Notes under the pieces: model-generated
Databases searched by the model: none
Told to the model about the DNA's origin: nothing
What the model saw: only the letters and a program-made list of their open reading frames with translations
Translations under genes and position numbers: made by a program
Source: Ascoidea rubescens DSM 1968
Taxonomy: Eukaryota; Ascomycota; Saccharomycetes; Ascoideales; Ascoideaceae
Reading direction: 5' to 3'
Length of the DNA: 64,000 bases
Assembly: GCF_001661345.1 (NCBI RefSeq)
Contig: NW_017962920.1
Location: forward strand, 600,489-664,488
Shown: one piece after another, positions 20,641 through 30,372 of the stretch
Numbering within the stretch: the first letter of the stretch is position 1
Layout of the letters: each line of letters opens with the position of its first letter

Positions 20641-21560
20641 AAACAACATTGAACTCAAAAGGAGCCGAGATATACGATTCCAAATGTGTCTCATGAGCTG
20701 CAATTGGGAATCTGTTCCAACAGCCCCAGCAGCCCAACAAAGCCCGTTTTCCTCCAGGGTCTCCTGACTGTTCCGAGCTGTGCAACAGAGTTCTTTCGGC
20801 AGAAGAGGCACTGGTTTCTGTGTTCTCTGTTTTCGCTGTTTTCGCTGGCTCCGGCAGCACAAGAGCTTTCCACAACCTAAACACTGGTCCAGCGCTGCTC
20901 CGGCGCCCGATTAGGAAAGCTTCCGCAGCAGCGCCATTCTGCAAGTCTGTGGGTCCATGCAATCATGCCGAACAATCACCGGAAAAGCTTGTTTAGTCTT
21001 GGTATATTTGTTTAGGAGCCCTATAAGAGAATGCCTAAGCTGTTCTGTAGAGCTGAAGATATATGTTGATGGAAATTGTCACGCTTTTTCAGGTTTAGAT
21101 TCGGATTTCCCAGAGAGTTCTGGAGCTGCTTCTGTTTCATTCTGAACTTTTTTCAGATATTCAGTTACAACAACACCATTACAGTTGTGAAAAGCTACTT
21201 GTCACTACCGGTTTGAATTTGGCAAAATTTCATAGATAAAGAGTTTTCAGTGAGAAAATTGCTCTGATATTCATATAATTTAATCACACTGGTTCTGCTA
21301 AACAATGGGTTTGGTGGTTTCTGCACTTTCAAGGTTGAGTATATATAGTTTTCAAAATCGTCCCAATTAACACTTCATTTTTCAGTTGAATTTTGGTTTA
21401 TACTCAATTTTTTGAGACTAAATCATTTATATCGTATTAAACTGTATTATACTATATTATATCATTCTTTTGATTCAAAAATAGTTGCCCACTTCCTTGA
21501 TTTTGTGAACAGTCAATTGGTTATTATTTTTACAACAGATTGTGAAAACATCTTTTTATC
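20641..21560. promoter_or_regulatory. Promoter region of the DHA1 transporter gene
   Basis: About 20690-20970 is a GC-rich island in otherwise AT-rich DNA. A Tbf1-like AGCCCTA lies at 21017-21023 (in TTTAGGAGCCCTATAAG). A TATATATAG box at about 21339 lies roughly 220 bp before the ATG. The open frames within the GC island overlap on both strands and show no family features. Confidence 0.4.
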
Positions 21561-23294
21561 ATGGCATTCAAGTCGGAAGAAATAGCTCAGAATTCTTCCA
21601 ATTCTCTTCGCCCTTCTTTACCAGACAGATCTTCATCTGGTGCTAGTTACAGTGAAGAAGAGAAAGAAACTGCTCCTGACCCATTTGTTGCTGCAGACTT
21701 AGATGAAAACAATGATTTGGAAAGAACAAAAAGTCTTGCTGATAATCGTTCTCAGGCTGAGTCTAATACTGATATTACAAAAAAACTTTCTAGAGTTTTA
21801 ACGTCCATTTCTACTAAAAAGGACACTTCTCCTTTGCCAAAGATGGGTGGAGGACGACCATATCCTTCTCCTTTACCTGACAAAGATAATTACACAGTCA
21901 CATTTGATGGGCCCGATGATCCTGATCATCCTCACAATTGGCCTTTATCGAAAAAAATGATTATATGCTCTGTTTTAGGATTCGATGCTATTTGTGTTGC
22001 AATGGGTTCGGCTATTTTTGCATCAGGAACTTATCAGTTGATGGCTGAATTCAATGTTGCTAGCGTTGTTATTACTCTCGGTACCTCTTTATATGTCTTA
22101 GGTTTTGCTACTGGTCCAGTTGTATGGGCCCCGATTTCTGAATTATATGGAAGAAAAATTCCTCTTATACTTTCTGGAATTGCTTTTGTTTCATTTATAT
22201 TTGGCTGTGCTACTGCTGAGAATTTGCAAACCGCCTTAATTTGTAGGTTTTTTGCTGGGTGCATTGGATCAGCTCCATTAGTAGTGGTGGCTGCTGCGTT
22301 TTCTGATATGTTCAACAATGAAACAAGAGGAACAGCAATTGTCTTTTTTTCAATGGCTGTTTGTATTGGTCCTTCCTTTGCTCCAATTTTCGGTGCTTAC
22401 ATTGCTGAAAGTTATTTAGGCTGGAGGTGGACCCAATATATCATTGGTATCCTTGCTGCTTTTAATTTGGTTACTCTAATATTCTTTATGAAAGAAACTC
22501 ATCATCCAATTATTTTGATTGAAAAAGCCGAAAAATTGAGAAGAAGAACTGGTAATTGGGGTATCAGAGCAGCTCATGAAGATTTAAGATTATCATTCAA
22601 AGAAATTTGCGAGAAAAATATTACCAGACCATTAGTCTTGTTATTTACTGAGCCAATTATCCTATTACTTTCGATTTATACCGCTTTTATCTATGGTGTT
22701 ATTTACATGTTCTTGACTGCATATCCCTATGTGTTCACGTTTAAATATGAAATGAAAGGCGGAAATGCCTATTTACCAATGATTGGTTTATGCTTAGGCC
22801 AGATTCTGGGTTCATTTTTTTGTTTGTTTGCAGAAAAGAATTATCTTCAAATTTTAAAAGCTAATGACGGTAAGCCTGTCCCTGAAGCTAGATTAAAACC
22901 TATGATGTTTGGTGGTATTACCTTTCCCATTGGAATTTTATGGTTTTGTTGGACTGGTAATTATCCAGATAGTATTCACTGGATTGTTCCAACAATATCA
23001 GGTGTCCTCACTGGTTTTGCTACTGTTACAATTTTCATGCCTGCAATTAATTATATCATTGATTCCTATTTAATATTTGCAGCATCAGCTTTAGCAGCTA
23101 ACACCTTTCTAAGATCTGGTTTTGGTTGTGCTTTCCCATTGTTTTCGGGCTATATGTTTTCTGATCTAGGTGTGAATTGGTCTGGATTACTATTAGGTCT
23201 CTTCGGATTACTTTTAGCACCTGTGCCATTTTTATTTTACAAATACGGTAAGAAAATTAGAACCAAATCCAAGTATGCTTTTGATTTAAATTAG
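21561..23294 (+). CDS. MFS drug/polyamine:H+ antiporter, DHA1 family (TPO1/FLU1-like)
   Basis: The DHA1 family exports drugs, polyamines or weak acids across the plasma membrane by proton antiport. The 577-aa protein has a Ser/Glu-rich cytosolic N-terminus of about 120 residues. The family lead-in follows (FDGPDDPDHPHNWPLSKKMI), then twelve predicted membrane helices. Motif A is WAPISELYGRKIPLI and motif C is the GPSFAPIFGAYIAE segment. The helix-1/2 sequence SGTYQLMAEFNVASVVITLG closely resembles the Tpo1 branch. The ATG at 21561 opens the only suitable frame. One in-frame CTG (22806-22808, residue 416) lies in GQI-GSF, in a membrane helix. The exact substrate cannot be told from sequence; FLR1-like transporters are a less likely alternative. 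Confidence 0.9.
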   Translation: MAFKSEEIAQNSSNSLRPSLPDRSSSGASYSEEEKETAPDPFVAADLDENNDLERTKSLADNRSQAESNTDITKKLSRVLTSISTKKDTSPLPKMGGGRPYPSPLPDKDNYTVTFDGPDDPDHPHNWPLSKKMIICSVLGFDAICVAMGSAIFASGTYQLMAEFNVASVVITLGTSLYVLGFATGPVVWAPISELYGRKIPLILSGIAFVSFIFGCATAENLQTALICRFFAGCIGSAPLVVVAAAFSDMFNNETRGTAIVFFSMAVCIGPSFAPIFGAYIAESYLGWRWTQYIIGILAAFNLVTLIFFMKETHHPIILIEKAEKLRRRTGNWGIRAAHEDLRLSFKEICEKNITRPLVLLFTEPIILLLSIYTAFIYGVIYMFLTAYPYVFTFKYEMKGGNAYLPMIGLCLGQILGSFFCLFAEKNYLQILKANDGKPVPEARLKPMMFGGITFPIGILWFCWTGNYPDSIHWIVPTISGVLTGFATVTIFMPAINYIIDSYLIFAASALAANTFLRSGFGCAFPLFSGYMFSDLGVNWSGLLLGLFGLLLAPVPFLFYKYGKKIRTKSKYAFDLN

Positions 23295-25423
23295 AAAAGC
23301 AAAAAATTATTATTTAATTGCAGATAATAATAATGAAAAAAAAATAACCCATGCATTCATAAAAAAACAAAAATAAAATATTTATAATTTTGCAATATTT
23401 TATTAACCATTGTTTTTATTTTAATCTTTAATTCTTTTGATATATTATGATTAATCATTTTGTCCTATAAATTTTTTTTTTAAAACGATTTTTTATTTGG
23501 ATTTTTTCCATTGCTCCAATACACAATTTTAACTTTTATAATCATGCTTCACTTTCTTAAAACATCAGCTCGCAAAATAAGTAATTTGCGGCTAGTGTAG
23601 TTAAGTTCTTTTTCCGTTTTCCGAACAAAATAAAAGCCTAAAGTTTTATTAATATTAAGTTATTGGGTTATTAAATTATTATGCAGTTTCTCTAAAGAAA
23701 TATTTTTAGTTAATAAATGATTAAAATATTTAACTGAATATACATAATTAAGACTAATGTTCATTTTTTGTTGTTGTTACTGTGAGTGAAATACTCAAGG
23801 CAGTAAAATACTCAAAGCAATGAGATTGGAAAGGTGAAATCTTTGAAAGTTAAATATTTAATCACGTCTACTCTCTCATAGATTGAGATATATCCAGACT
23901 TTTGAAATTTGGTTGGAATTGGTATTATTTGAAATTGGATTATAAAAAATTTCAATCATAGTATTCAAACAAATAAAAAAGCAAGAAAAAACTAAAAAGA
24001 TACTCAATATTCTCAAAGCTAATGAATATATATAATTATAAAGAAGCATAGTTGACTTTATTTTTATTTTCATTTTTATATTTGGTTTTATATATGAAAA
24101 TATGTACTTATATTTTTGTGATTTTTCATTGAAATATTAAAAAGAAAAAAATGTTTATGAGAAAAAGTTTGTTACCCTTCTGTTTTAATGTCTTTCTCGG
24201 TATTTCGGATTAATTTCTAGCAAACCCTGCATAAAGTTCAGATTTAAATACTCCGGAAAATACCGACTAATTTTGAAAAAAGTAATCAAATTGAAATGAT
24301 TTATTTTAAAATAATTAAAAAACATGAACAGTAAAAGACAACTGAATACAGGAAATATTATTTTAAACTAATCAATTGAAAACCAAAATGAAACAAAATG
24401 AAAAAACCATCTGAGCAGAATAAAATGATTACAATAATAATTATAATTATATAATGATAAAAAAAGTACTTCAGTGATGATTTTAAAATTAACTTGTCTA
24501 ATAATTTAAAAGTTTAAGTTATATACTAAAAAAATTTTTATAAATATCCTAGTGATTGCTGCTAATAATTCGAATATAAAAAAAAAGTACTAAATTAAGT
24601 GAAAATTGCAGAACTCAGAAACCTTTGTGGAACCTATTGACTATTAAGCGATCTGACTATGTTTTTGCTTGTACCATAATTATATTTGACAGTATATCTG
24701 ATGTATCAACATCAATAAAAAAATCAAACCGTTCCAACTGTATCTCTTCTTTGATATCTCTTTTCTGATATCTCTTTGTTATTTTGTGAATGTTTTATCA
24801 TTTCCAAAACAAAATGGGCCGAGATTTCAAACACAGGTTCGAATCCCGTGGAGACCGTTCTTTGTTTTGAGCATATATTTCCCAAATAACAACAAAAATA
24901 ATAAAAATCTCAAAAAATATACATTGAAAAAGGAATAGCAGATGGGGATCATGTGGTCTATATATACGTGTATAAAACCATTAACTAGTTGGAACCAGGT
25001 TGATAAATATGTTAATACTGCAAATCTTAATTATTTGTTTGATTTGGTTTCGAAAAAAATAGTTTATTTTTTATAGTTGGCAAGTTGTTACGCATTTGTT
25101 ACATAGTATTTAAATAAACTTAAGCTATAAAAAATATTAAAAATGTTAAAAATATAAAAAATATAGAAATTAGAAAAAAATGAAGAACTAATGTAATAGT
25201 AATTCAAAAAACAAAATTGTAAACCAAAAACCTGATAAAAAAATATTATTTCTTTAAAATAAAACTTCAATTCCTTCTTTCAATTTGATGATTATCATTT
25301 AAATATCAACTACAACTTTATTTTTCCAAATTTATACATCTTCAATGTATTTTAACACTTTTCCAATCATCAAAATCCTCAATTTAGAAAACGTAATATT
25401 CTAAAACTTGCTGGAATCATAAT
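23295..25423. other. Gene-poor AT-rich region
   Basis: About 2.1 kb lie between the transporter and the LRR gene, with no open frame worth reporting. The region has many A/T runs. The only structured item I see is the tRNA-derived fragment near 24815-24857, listed separately. The last 400 bp are the 3' flank of the LRR gene on the minus strand. Confidence 0.4.
24815..24857 (+). pseudogene. Truncated tRNA relic (T arm and 3' acceptor half)
   Basis: The stretch holds TGGGCCGAG, resembling an A box (TGGCCGAG) of Ser/Leu tRNAs. Only 10 bases later comes a near-complete T arm, ACAGG-TTCGAAT-CCCGT with one A-C mismatch. GGAGACC plus G, like a 3' acceptor strand and discriminator, follows at once. 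No matching 5' acceptor (GGTCTCC) lies upstream and there is no room for an anticodon arm. It is therefore best explained as a tRNA gene that has lost its 5' end and middle. Confidence 0.5.
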
Positions 25424-27352
25424 CTAATCTTCATCTACCAACACGCCAGAGTCTAAATAAAGTAATTGTAATTCAAGGGCATTGCAATTATGTGGAATAA
25501 CAAGATATTGTAAATTATTGTGATTTAAATAAATCCGTTCAATGTTATTTGGAATTTCAAAATTATTCAATTCTCTTAATGAATTACAATTCAATCGAAT
25601 AAATTTTAGCTTCAAAAGATTTTCCACATTTTTAATTGAAAATTCTTTAATTTCATTCCATGAAAAATCAAAATACTCAACATTGTCTGGTATATAAAGG
25701 TTTTGCAAGTTTTCAATTATATTTATAGAAATTTTAATTTCTCTTAATTTTTTAAAATTTTTTGCATTTTCAACAGAAAACAATATGTCTTTAACGTTTT
25801 TAATTCGATTGAAACTTCCTTTTAAAAAAATCAAATTGTTCAATCCTGACAAATTATTGATTTTTTCAACATTATTTCTGGAAAATGTTAAGTTTTTCAA
25901 TTCTTTTAAATTAATTACAAAATCAATATCTGTAATACGATTGTTATCTAATTTTAAATCAGTTAAATAGATTAGCTTTCCTAACGAAGAAACATCATCA
26001 ATCTTATTTCGATTTAAATTTAAACTTCTTAAATCAATTAATTTGGATAGACATGATATGTCTTTAATCTCATTATCAGCCAAGTTTAAAGTTCTCAAAT
26101 CAATCATTTTTGATAAAAATGATATTTCTTCAATTTTATTATCGGATAAATTTAAATATGTTAAATATTTGAAACTTGGTATTATTTCAATGTCAACAAT
26201 CTGACATCCAGGCAAGTCCAATTCGGTAAACTGGGTTTTATTTAAATTTTCAAGGTTTGTTAACTTGCCACTCTGAAATACCACTGATTTTATTTTAAGA
26301 AAAGAAGCAAAAGGTTGTATTTCAATTGTTTGATGGGGAAATGAAAAGGGAAATGAATAATCAAATGAAAGCTTCATAAATGAATTTAATTCTTTGAAAA
26401 ATATATCGTCATTGATTGTGAATTGATTTATTTGTTTTATGCTCCTTGAAACCTTTGAGAATTGGCTCAAAAAATTTGAGTCAATTCTATGTTTGTTATT
26501 ATTTTTAACACCGAGTTTATCTTTTTTAATTAATATTCTAGTATACTTTGACTTTTTTTGTTTAAGAAATAGAGAACTTTTACCAAAGGACTCAAATTTT
26601 AAAAAAAACCTTGCCCCATTTGTAAAGTAGCTTCTTGATCTATCTTCAGTTAACTGATTTAAAAACCAAAAATAATCAGAAACGTCAATTAAAAAATCCC
26701 TAAAATTAATAGTAACCAGTTTCAAAGAACTTGAGTTAACAAGAATCAATGATTTTGTAAATTGATTCCAAACTTCATATTTATTTTTAGATGGTCTCAA
26801 ATTATTCGGTCCCCTCAAGTTATATGGGAAAAGTACGTTAGGGCTATAAACAATAAAATTGATATTTTGCAAATCTTTAGTTTTTTTTATAATATCAAAT
26901 AATAGATTGGATTTTGCTTCATTCAATTCAAAAACATTTAAAGAAAGTGTAAGATTTTGAATTAATTTGCTGTATTCAGGGGAGTAAAGTGAAAAATCCA
27001 AGTTCTCAAAATACAAAGCATCTTTTGGCACACCGAATTTTCTGTTACCAAAACGATTAATAATATCGGTATCAATAGTAAAATCATTATTATAGTCATT
27101 CCAATAATCTTGATCAGTCAGATTATTACTATCTTTATCAAAAATATTACTAGAAGAAAAGAGAAGACTTTTTTTAATAATAGAATTGTGATATTGATAG
27201 TCTGTGGTAAGATGTATAAAAGCAGAATTAGATACCTTTGAGGCGGCACTTATTTCTTTGGGTGTGAGATTTGATGAGGTAGATGGAGAATGAAGTTGCT
27301 TAGACACTTTGGAAATTAATTTTTGAACTAATCCAGTGCCAGACAGTTCCAT
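25424..27352 (-). CDS. Leucine-rich-repeat protein of unknown function (SDS22-like repeats)
   Basis: The 642-aa protein has no signal peptide. From about residue 360 it carries a run of 20-22-residue leucine-rich repeats of the SDS22/internalin type, for example LTYLNLSDNKIEEISFLSKM, LRTLNLADNEIKDISCLSKL and LRSLNLNRNKIDDVSSLGKL. At least eight units can be counted, the last ones more irregular. The N-terminal half is not recognised. A short stretch (EISAASKVSNSAFIHLTTDY) vaguely recalls the second half of an F-box; this is weak. A decayed relative with the same kind of repeats lies 2 kb upstream beyond a sequencing gap, so this is probably a small local gene family. Known SDS22-type proteins regulate PP1, but this one is much longer. 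Confidence 0.75.
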   Translation of the reverse strand: MELSGTGLVQKLISKVSKQLHSPSTSSNLTPKEISAASKVSNSAFIHLTTDYQYHNSIIKKSLLFSSSNIFDKDSNNLTDQDYWNDYNNDFTIDTDIINRFGNRKFGVPKDALYFENLDFSLYSPEYSKLIQNLTLSLNVFELNEAKSNLLFDIIKKTKDLQNINFIVYSPNVLFPYNLRGPNNLRPSKNKYEVWNQFTKSLILVNSSSLKLVTINFRDFLIDVSDYFWFLNQLTEDRSRSYFTNGARFFLKFESFGKSSLFLKQKKSKYTRILIKKDKLGVKNNNKHRIDSNFLSQFSKVSRSIKQINQFTINDDIFFKELNSFMKLSFDYSFPFSFPHQTIEIQPFASFLKIKSVVFQSGKLTNLENLNKTQFTELDLPGCQIVDIEIIPSFKYLTYLNLSDNKIEEISFLSKMIDLRTLNLADNEIKDISCLSKLIDLRSLNLNRNKIDDVSSLGKLIYLTDLKLDNNRITDIDFVINLKELKNLTFSRNNVEKINNLSGLNNLIFLKGSFNRIKNVKDILFSVENAKNFKKLREIKISINIIENLQNLYIPDNVEYFDFSWNEIKEFSIKNVENLLKLKFIRLNCNSLRELNNFEIPNNIERIYLNHNNLQYLVIPHNCNALELQLLYLDSGVLVDED

Positions 27353-28600
27353 TTTTACTACTTAGCAACTTGTATATCTATGTTTGTTGTTATGAAAACT
27401 GAATATGCTATATTGAGAGGTGAGTATATCGTAACTATAGTTTCAATATTGAATATAGATATGGATCTGAATATCAATATCAATATGGATAGCCACTACA
27501 TTATTTATATGGAAGAATATAAAAGAAAATATGAATCAATTATTTCGTTATTCACATTTTTAACTAGAAGTGTTTATTGAAATTCGAATGGTAAATATTT
27601 TGTTGACTTCATTGCAGTCTCTATCAGTATAAATACAACAGGGCAGTTTTCATATTAGCTATTGATACTTTTCGAAATGAATTATTTAATTTCTGGTTCT
27701 TGAAAGATAATTCCAAATATATCAAANNNNNNNNNNNNNNNNNNNNNNNNNNNNNNATGCAGTTTGAGATTGTGAATTTATCTCAATAACAAAAAGCGTG
27801 GAACAATATCAAATGTGGTTTAGGAGCCTTATTGTTTTGTGAAATGAAGTAAAATGAAAATGCTCAAACAGGAAAGATCTCTTAAGAGTGTACTTCACAA
27901 AACTCATGATTCAATATCTGCTATTTTAAATCCACCAAACCGCTTTATGGTGTTAATATTCAACTCAACATCAATAAAACAGACCAATACTTTGTATTTT
28001 CGGTTTCCTTTTAAATAATGCATTATATTTCAGTATAATCAAAAAAATCACATTTGTATAAAATTTGTTGAATTTCTTTCGATGTAACTGTAAATTCAGT
28101 TCAATCTAATGTTTTAATGAACAATCACTTGTCTTTTTCCGATGTATATTTGAAGTTGATTCCCAATGGTTGAAAAATGTCACAGAAATTCAATTATTGA
28201 CCGGTAGAAAGTCTTTCTAAAGCAGCTTTCCTTTGAAGACAAATCCAACAAAGTAGAATAGTTTGTGTTTCTGAAAATTAAAACGCGATTGAACATCTGA
28301 TAGTAGCACAGATTAAAGGTGGTGGACTAGCATAACAAAACAAGAGTGCTGCCACTAGCACTTAACCATCTATTAACGTCAAGAAATCAGCATAGTAGGA
28401 TAACATTTAATAGTGATTTGGTAAGAAAGATAGAGCGAAAAAGAAATGTAAAAAAAACACAAAATCTTTTTTATGGTTTTTGTTATTTAAGCGTTTACAT
28501 GCATTTATATGCAGTGATAGTATATAGTATACCATATTTATGGGACACACGGCTATTGGACAGTTGATCTCATCTTTTTGTTTTCTGCTTTTTCTGCCGC
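27353..28600. other. Intergenic region containing the assembly gap
   Basis: AT-rich DNA without a supported gene. A run of 30 N occupies 27727-27756. The gap lies between two related LRR loci, where a repeat could have blocked assembly, so sequence may be missing here. Small open frames at 27380-27580 and 28346-28567 are not convincing. Confidence 0.5.
27727..27756. other. Assembly gap (30 N)
   Basis: Undetermined bases; the true length of the gap is unknown. Confidence 0.98.
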
Positions 28601-28633
28601 TTCCAACAGAACAAATAGATGGGTCGAGAATAG

Positions 28634-28992
28634 AGGATATACACCAGCGTCTGTGTAGAATTGGTTTATCTTACTCTCATTTTTTGTATCAAGAGTATGT
28701 TGAGAGTTGGAATAGCTGTTAAATCAGTGGCATTCTCAGAGCCACTTGCTGGAGATAGAAGCTTCACATGTCCAAAGCATGTTTTCAGCTCTGTGTGATG
28801 AGGTTGTTTACATCCATTACTCAAGGATACACATGGAGACTCCACCAATTATCTGGCCTGGATTGCTGTTTACACTTCTACAGCTGAAAGAAAATACATT
28901 GATTTTATTGATGCGGATGCGGTGGCAGCTTACTCAAAACGAACACCCGATATGTCTCTACCTCGGAAAATCCTCTCTGTCTTTTCGTCCTG
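28634..28992 (+). pseudogene. Possible coding relic of unknown origin
   Basis: One frame (codons starting at 28634 and every third base) reads as ordinary mixed protein sequence, interrupted only by a tandem TGA TGA near 28795-28800. Before the stops it contains GIAVKSVAFSEPLAGDRSFT and after them THGDSTNYLAWIAVYTSTAE followed by RKYIDFIDADAVAAYSKRTP. The composition is not low-complexity and the base content is less AT-rich than nearby. I do not recognise a family. It could be a decayed host gene or a retroelement fragment, or a chance open stretch. Confidence 0.3.
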
Positions 28993-29377
28993 ATTTTGAT
29001 GATGGAAGAATTTTTGATGATGAAAGAGCTTTTAATAATAGAAGAGCACCAAATAACATGATGATGTTTATAGTTACATGAGTGTGTGTATTTTTCTTGA
29101 CAGCAGAAGGCTCTAGTCATGGTTGACAATAGATGGAAAATTGCTCTTCCCATAAACTTTAACCTCCAAAAGACTTCCATAGATTGCTTGAGCCAGGTAT
29201 TTCCATTAATGTTAATTCAAATACGTTGCTTCATAAAAGATACATAAGTACAGTGGTCATTTTTCCATTTATTTGCATCTCGATTAACAAGTTGACAAGT
29301 GCTTTGATTTACTTTACACAATGGATACTAATCAACTGCATAGTGGGGCAATTCATAATGGCTCAAATCAAATCCAA

Positions 29378-30372
29378 ATGATATCACCACACAAACATTC
29401 TATTGATATAATTCCTTTTAAGTTGGTCAATATGGTAATCACCCAATTTCCAACTGATAAATTGTAGTTATTTACCTTATCAGGTACAAATTTGTTTAAA
29501 TTTTCAGCATTATCATTACTACTCAAAGATTTACAACCTACTAATCTGTCTATTAATAACAAAAAACCATATTTAAAAATTCGTTTTAATCATTTACATT
29601 TATTCAAGTCGCAAATATATAATTTTTGCTCAATTCTAAGAATTTTCTTTGAACATTCAGAAGAATTGGATAATATAGATATTCTAGATCAGTTACCAGA
29701 CAACCCAAATCAAATAGAACATTTTCAGATTTTTGTTAATTGAACTACCTCATTTGAAAACACAAATCTGGACAATTGTGATAGATTTGATAAATTTACA
29801 AAGGCAATATTAAATAATTCAGAATATTTAAAGGATATTACACTCTGTTTTGGATATCCAAAACAGAATGAGTTACCAGATGTCTTGAAAACACCTTGTA
29901 TTAAATCTCATGATATACATACAATTGACCATGGTTACTTTGACAAGTTAAATCATCAATTTTATGAAAACGTGCTTTAAATGGAATTGGATGATGGTTT
30001 TTGTTCTCTTAAATTTTCTAAGAAAATTTTAAAGGATTTTAGTATAATAAACATAGAAATTTCATTTGGCAATATATGGAAAATTGCTGATTATAAAATA
30101 GCTGCAATTGGAAACTGTCATAAACTATCTAATCTTACCAAATTAACAATAAAAAACACAAACATCGAAAGAATTGAAAATTTGACCAGTTTAGTTCATG
30201 TAACAATATTAGATTTGCTGGATAATGATATTTCCGAAATTACAAGTATATCAGAACTAGAAAGATTAAAAGTTCTTAGATTGGAAGGAAATTTATTTGA
30301 CAAAGAAACCTGAAACTACAAAAGCTACTTCTAGATATGGATTGTAGCGATATTGAAGAAGTGAAGAAGTGA
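29378..30372 (+). pseudogene. Decayed leucine-rich-repeat gene
   Basis: A single reading frame from the ATG at 29378 carries coherent protein sequence broken by three in-frame stops: TAG at 29465, TGA at 29741 and TAA at 29978. It ends with a TGA at 30311. A +1-type shift there leads into further LRR-like sequence (LKLQKLLLDMDCSDIEEVKK) up to about 30372. The last part has SDS22-type repeats like the intact gene at 25.4-27.4 kb, for example LTKLTIKNTNIERIENLTSL and VTILDLLDNDISEITSISEL. The N-terminus (IDIIPFKLVNMVITQFPTDK) resembles the start of an F-box-like motif. Three stops plus a shift within 1 kb indicate a pseudogene, not programmed readthrough. Confidence 0.7.

Noticed and set aside
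28780-28890. Possible C/D box snoRNA (GTGATGA ... CTGA)
   Set aside because: The only terminal pairing would use the D box itself, which is not how these RNAs are built.
29741-29980. Stop-codon readthrough in the LRR frame instead of a pseudogene
   Set aside because: Three different stop codons and a frame change are present, with no readthrough context; decay is simpler.
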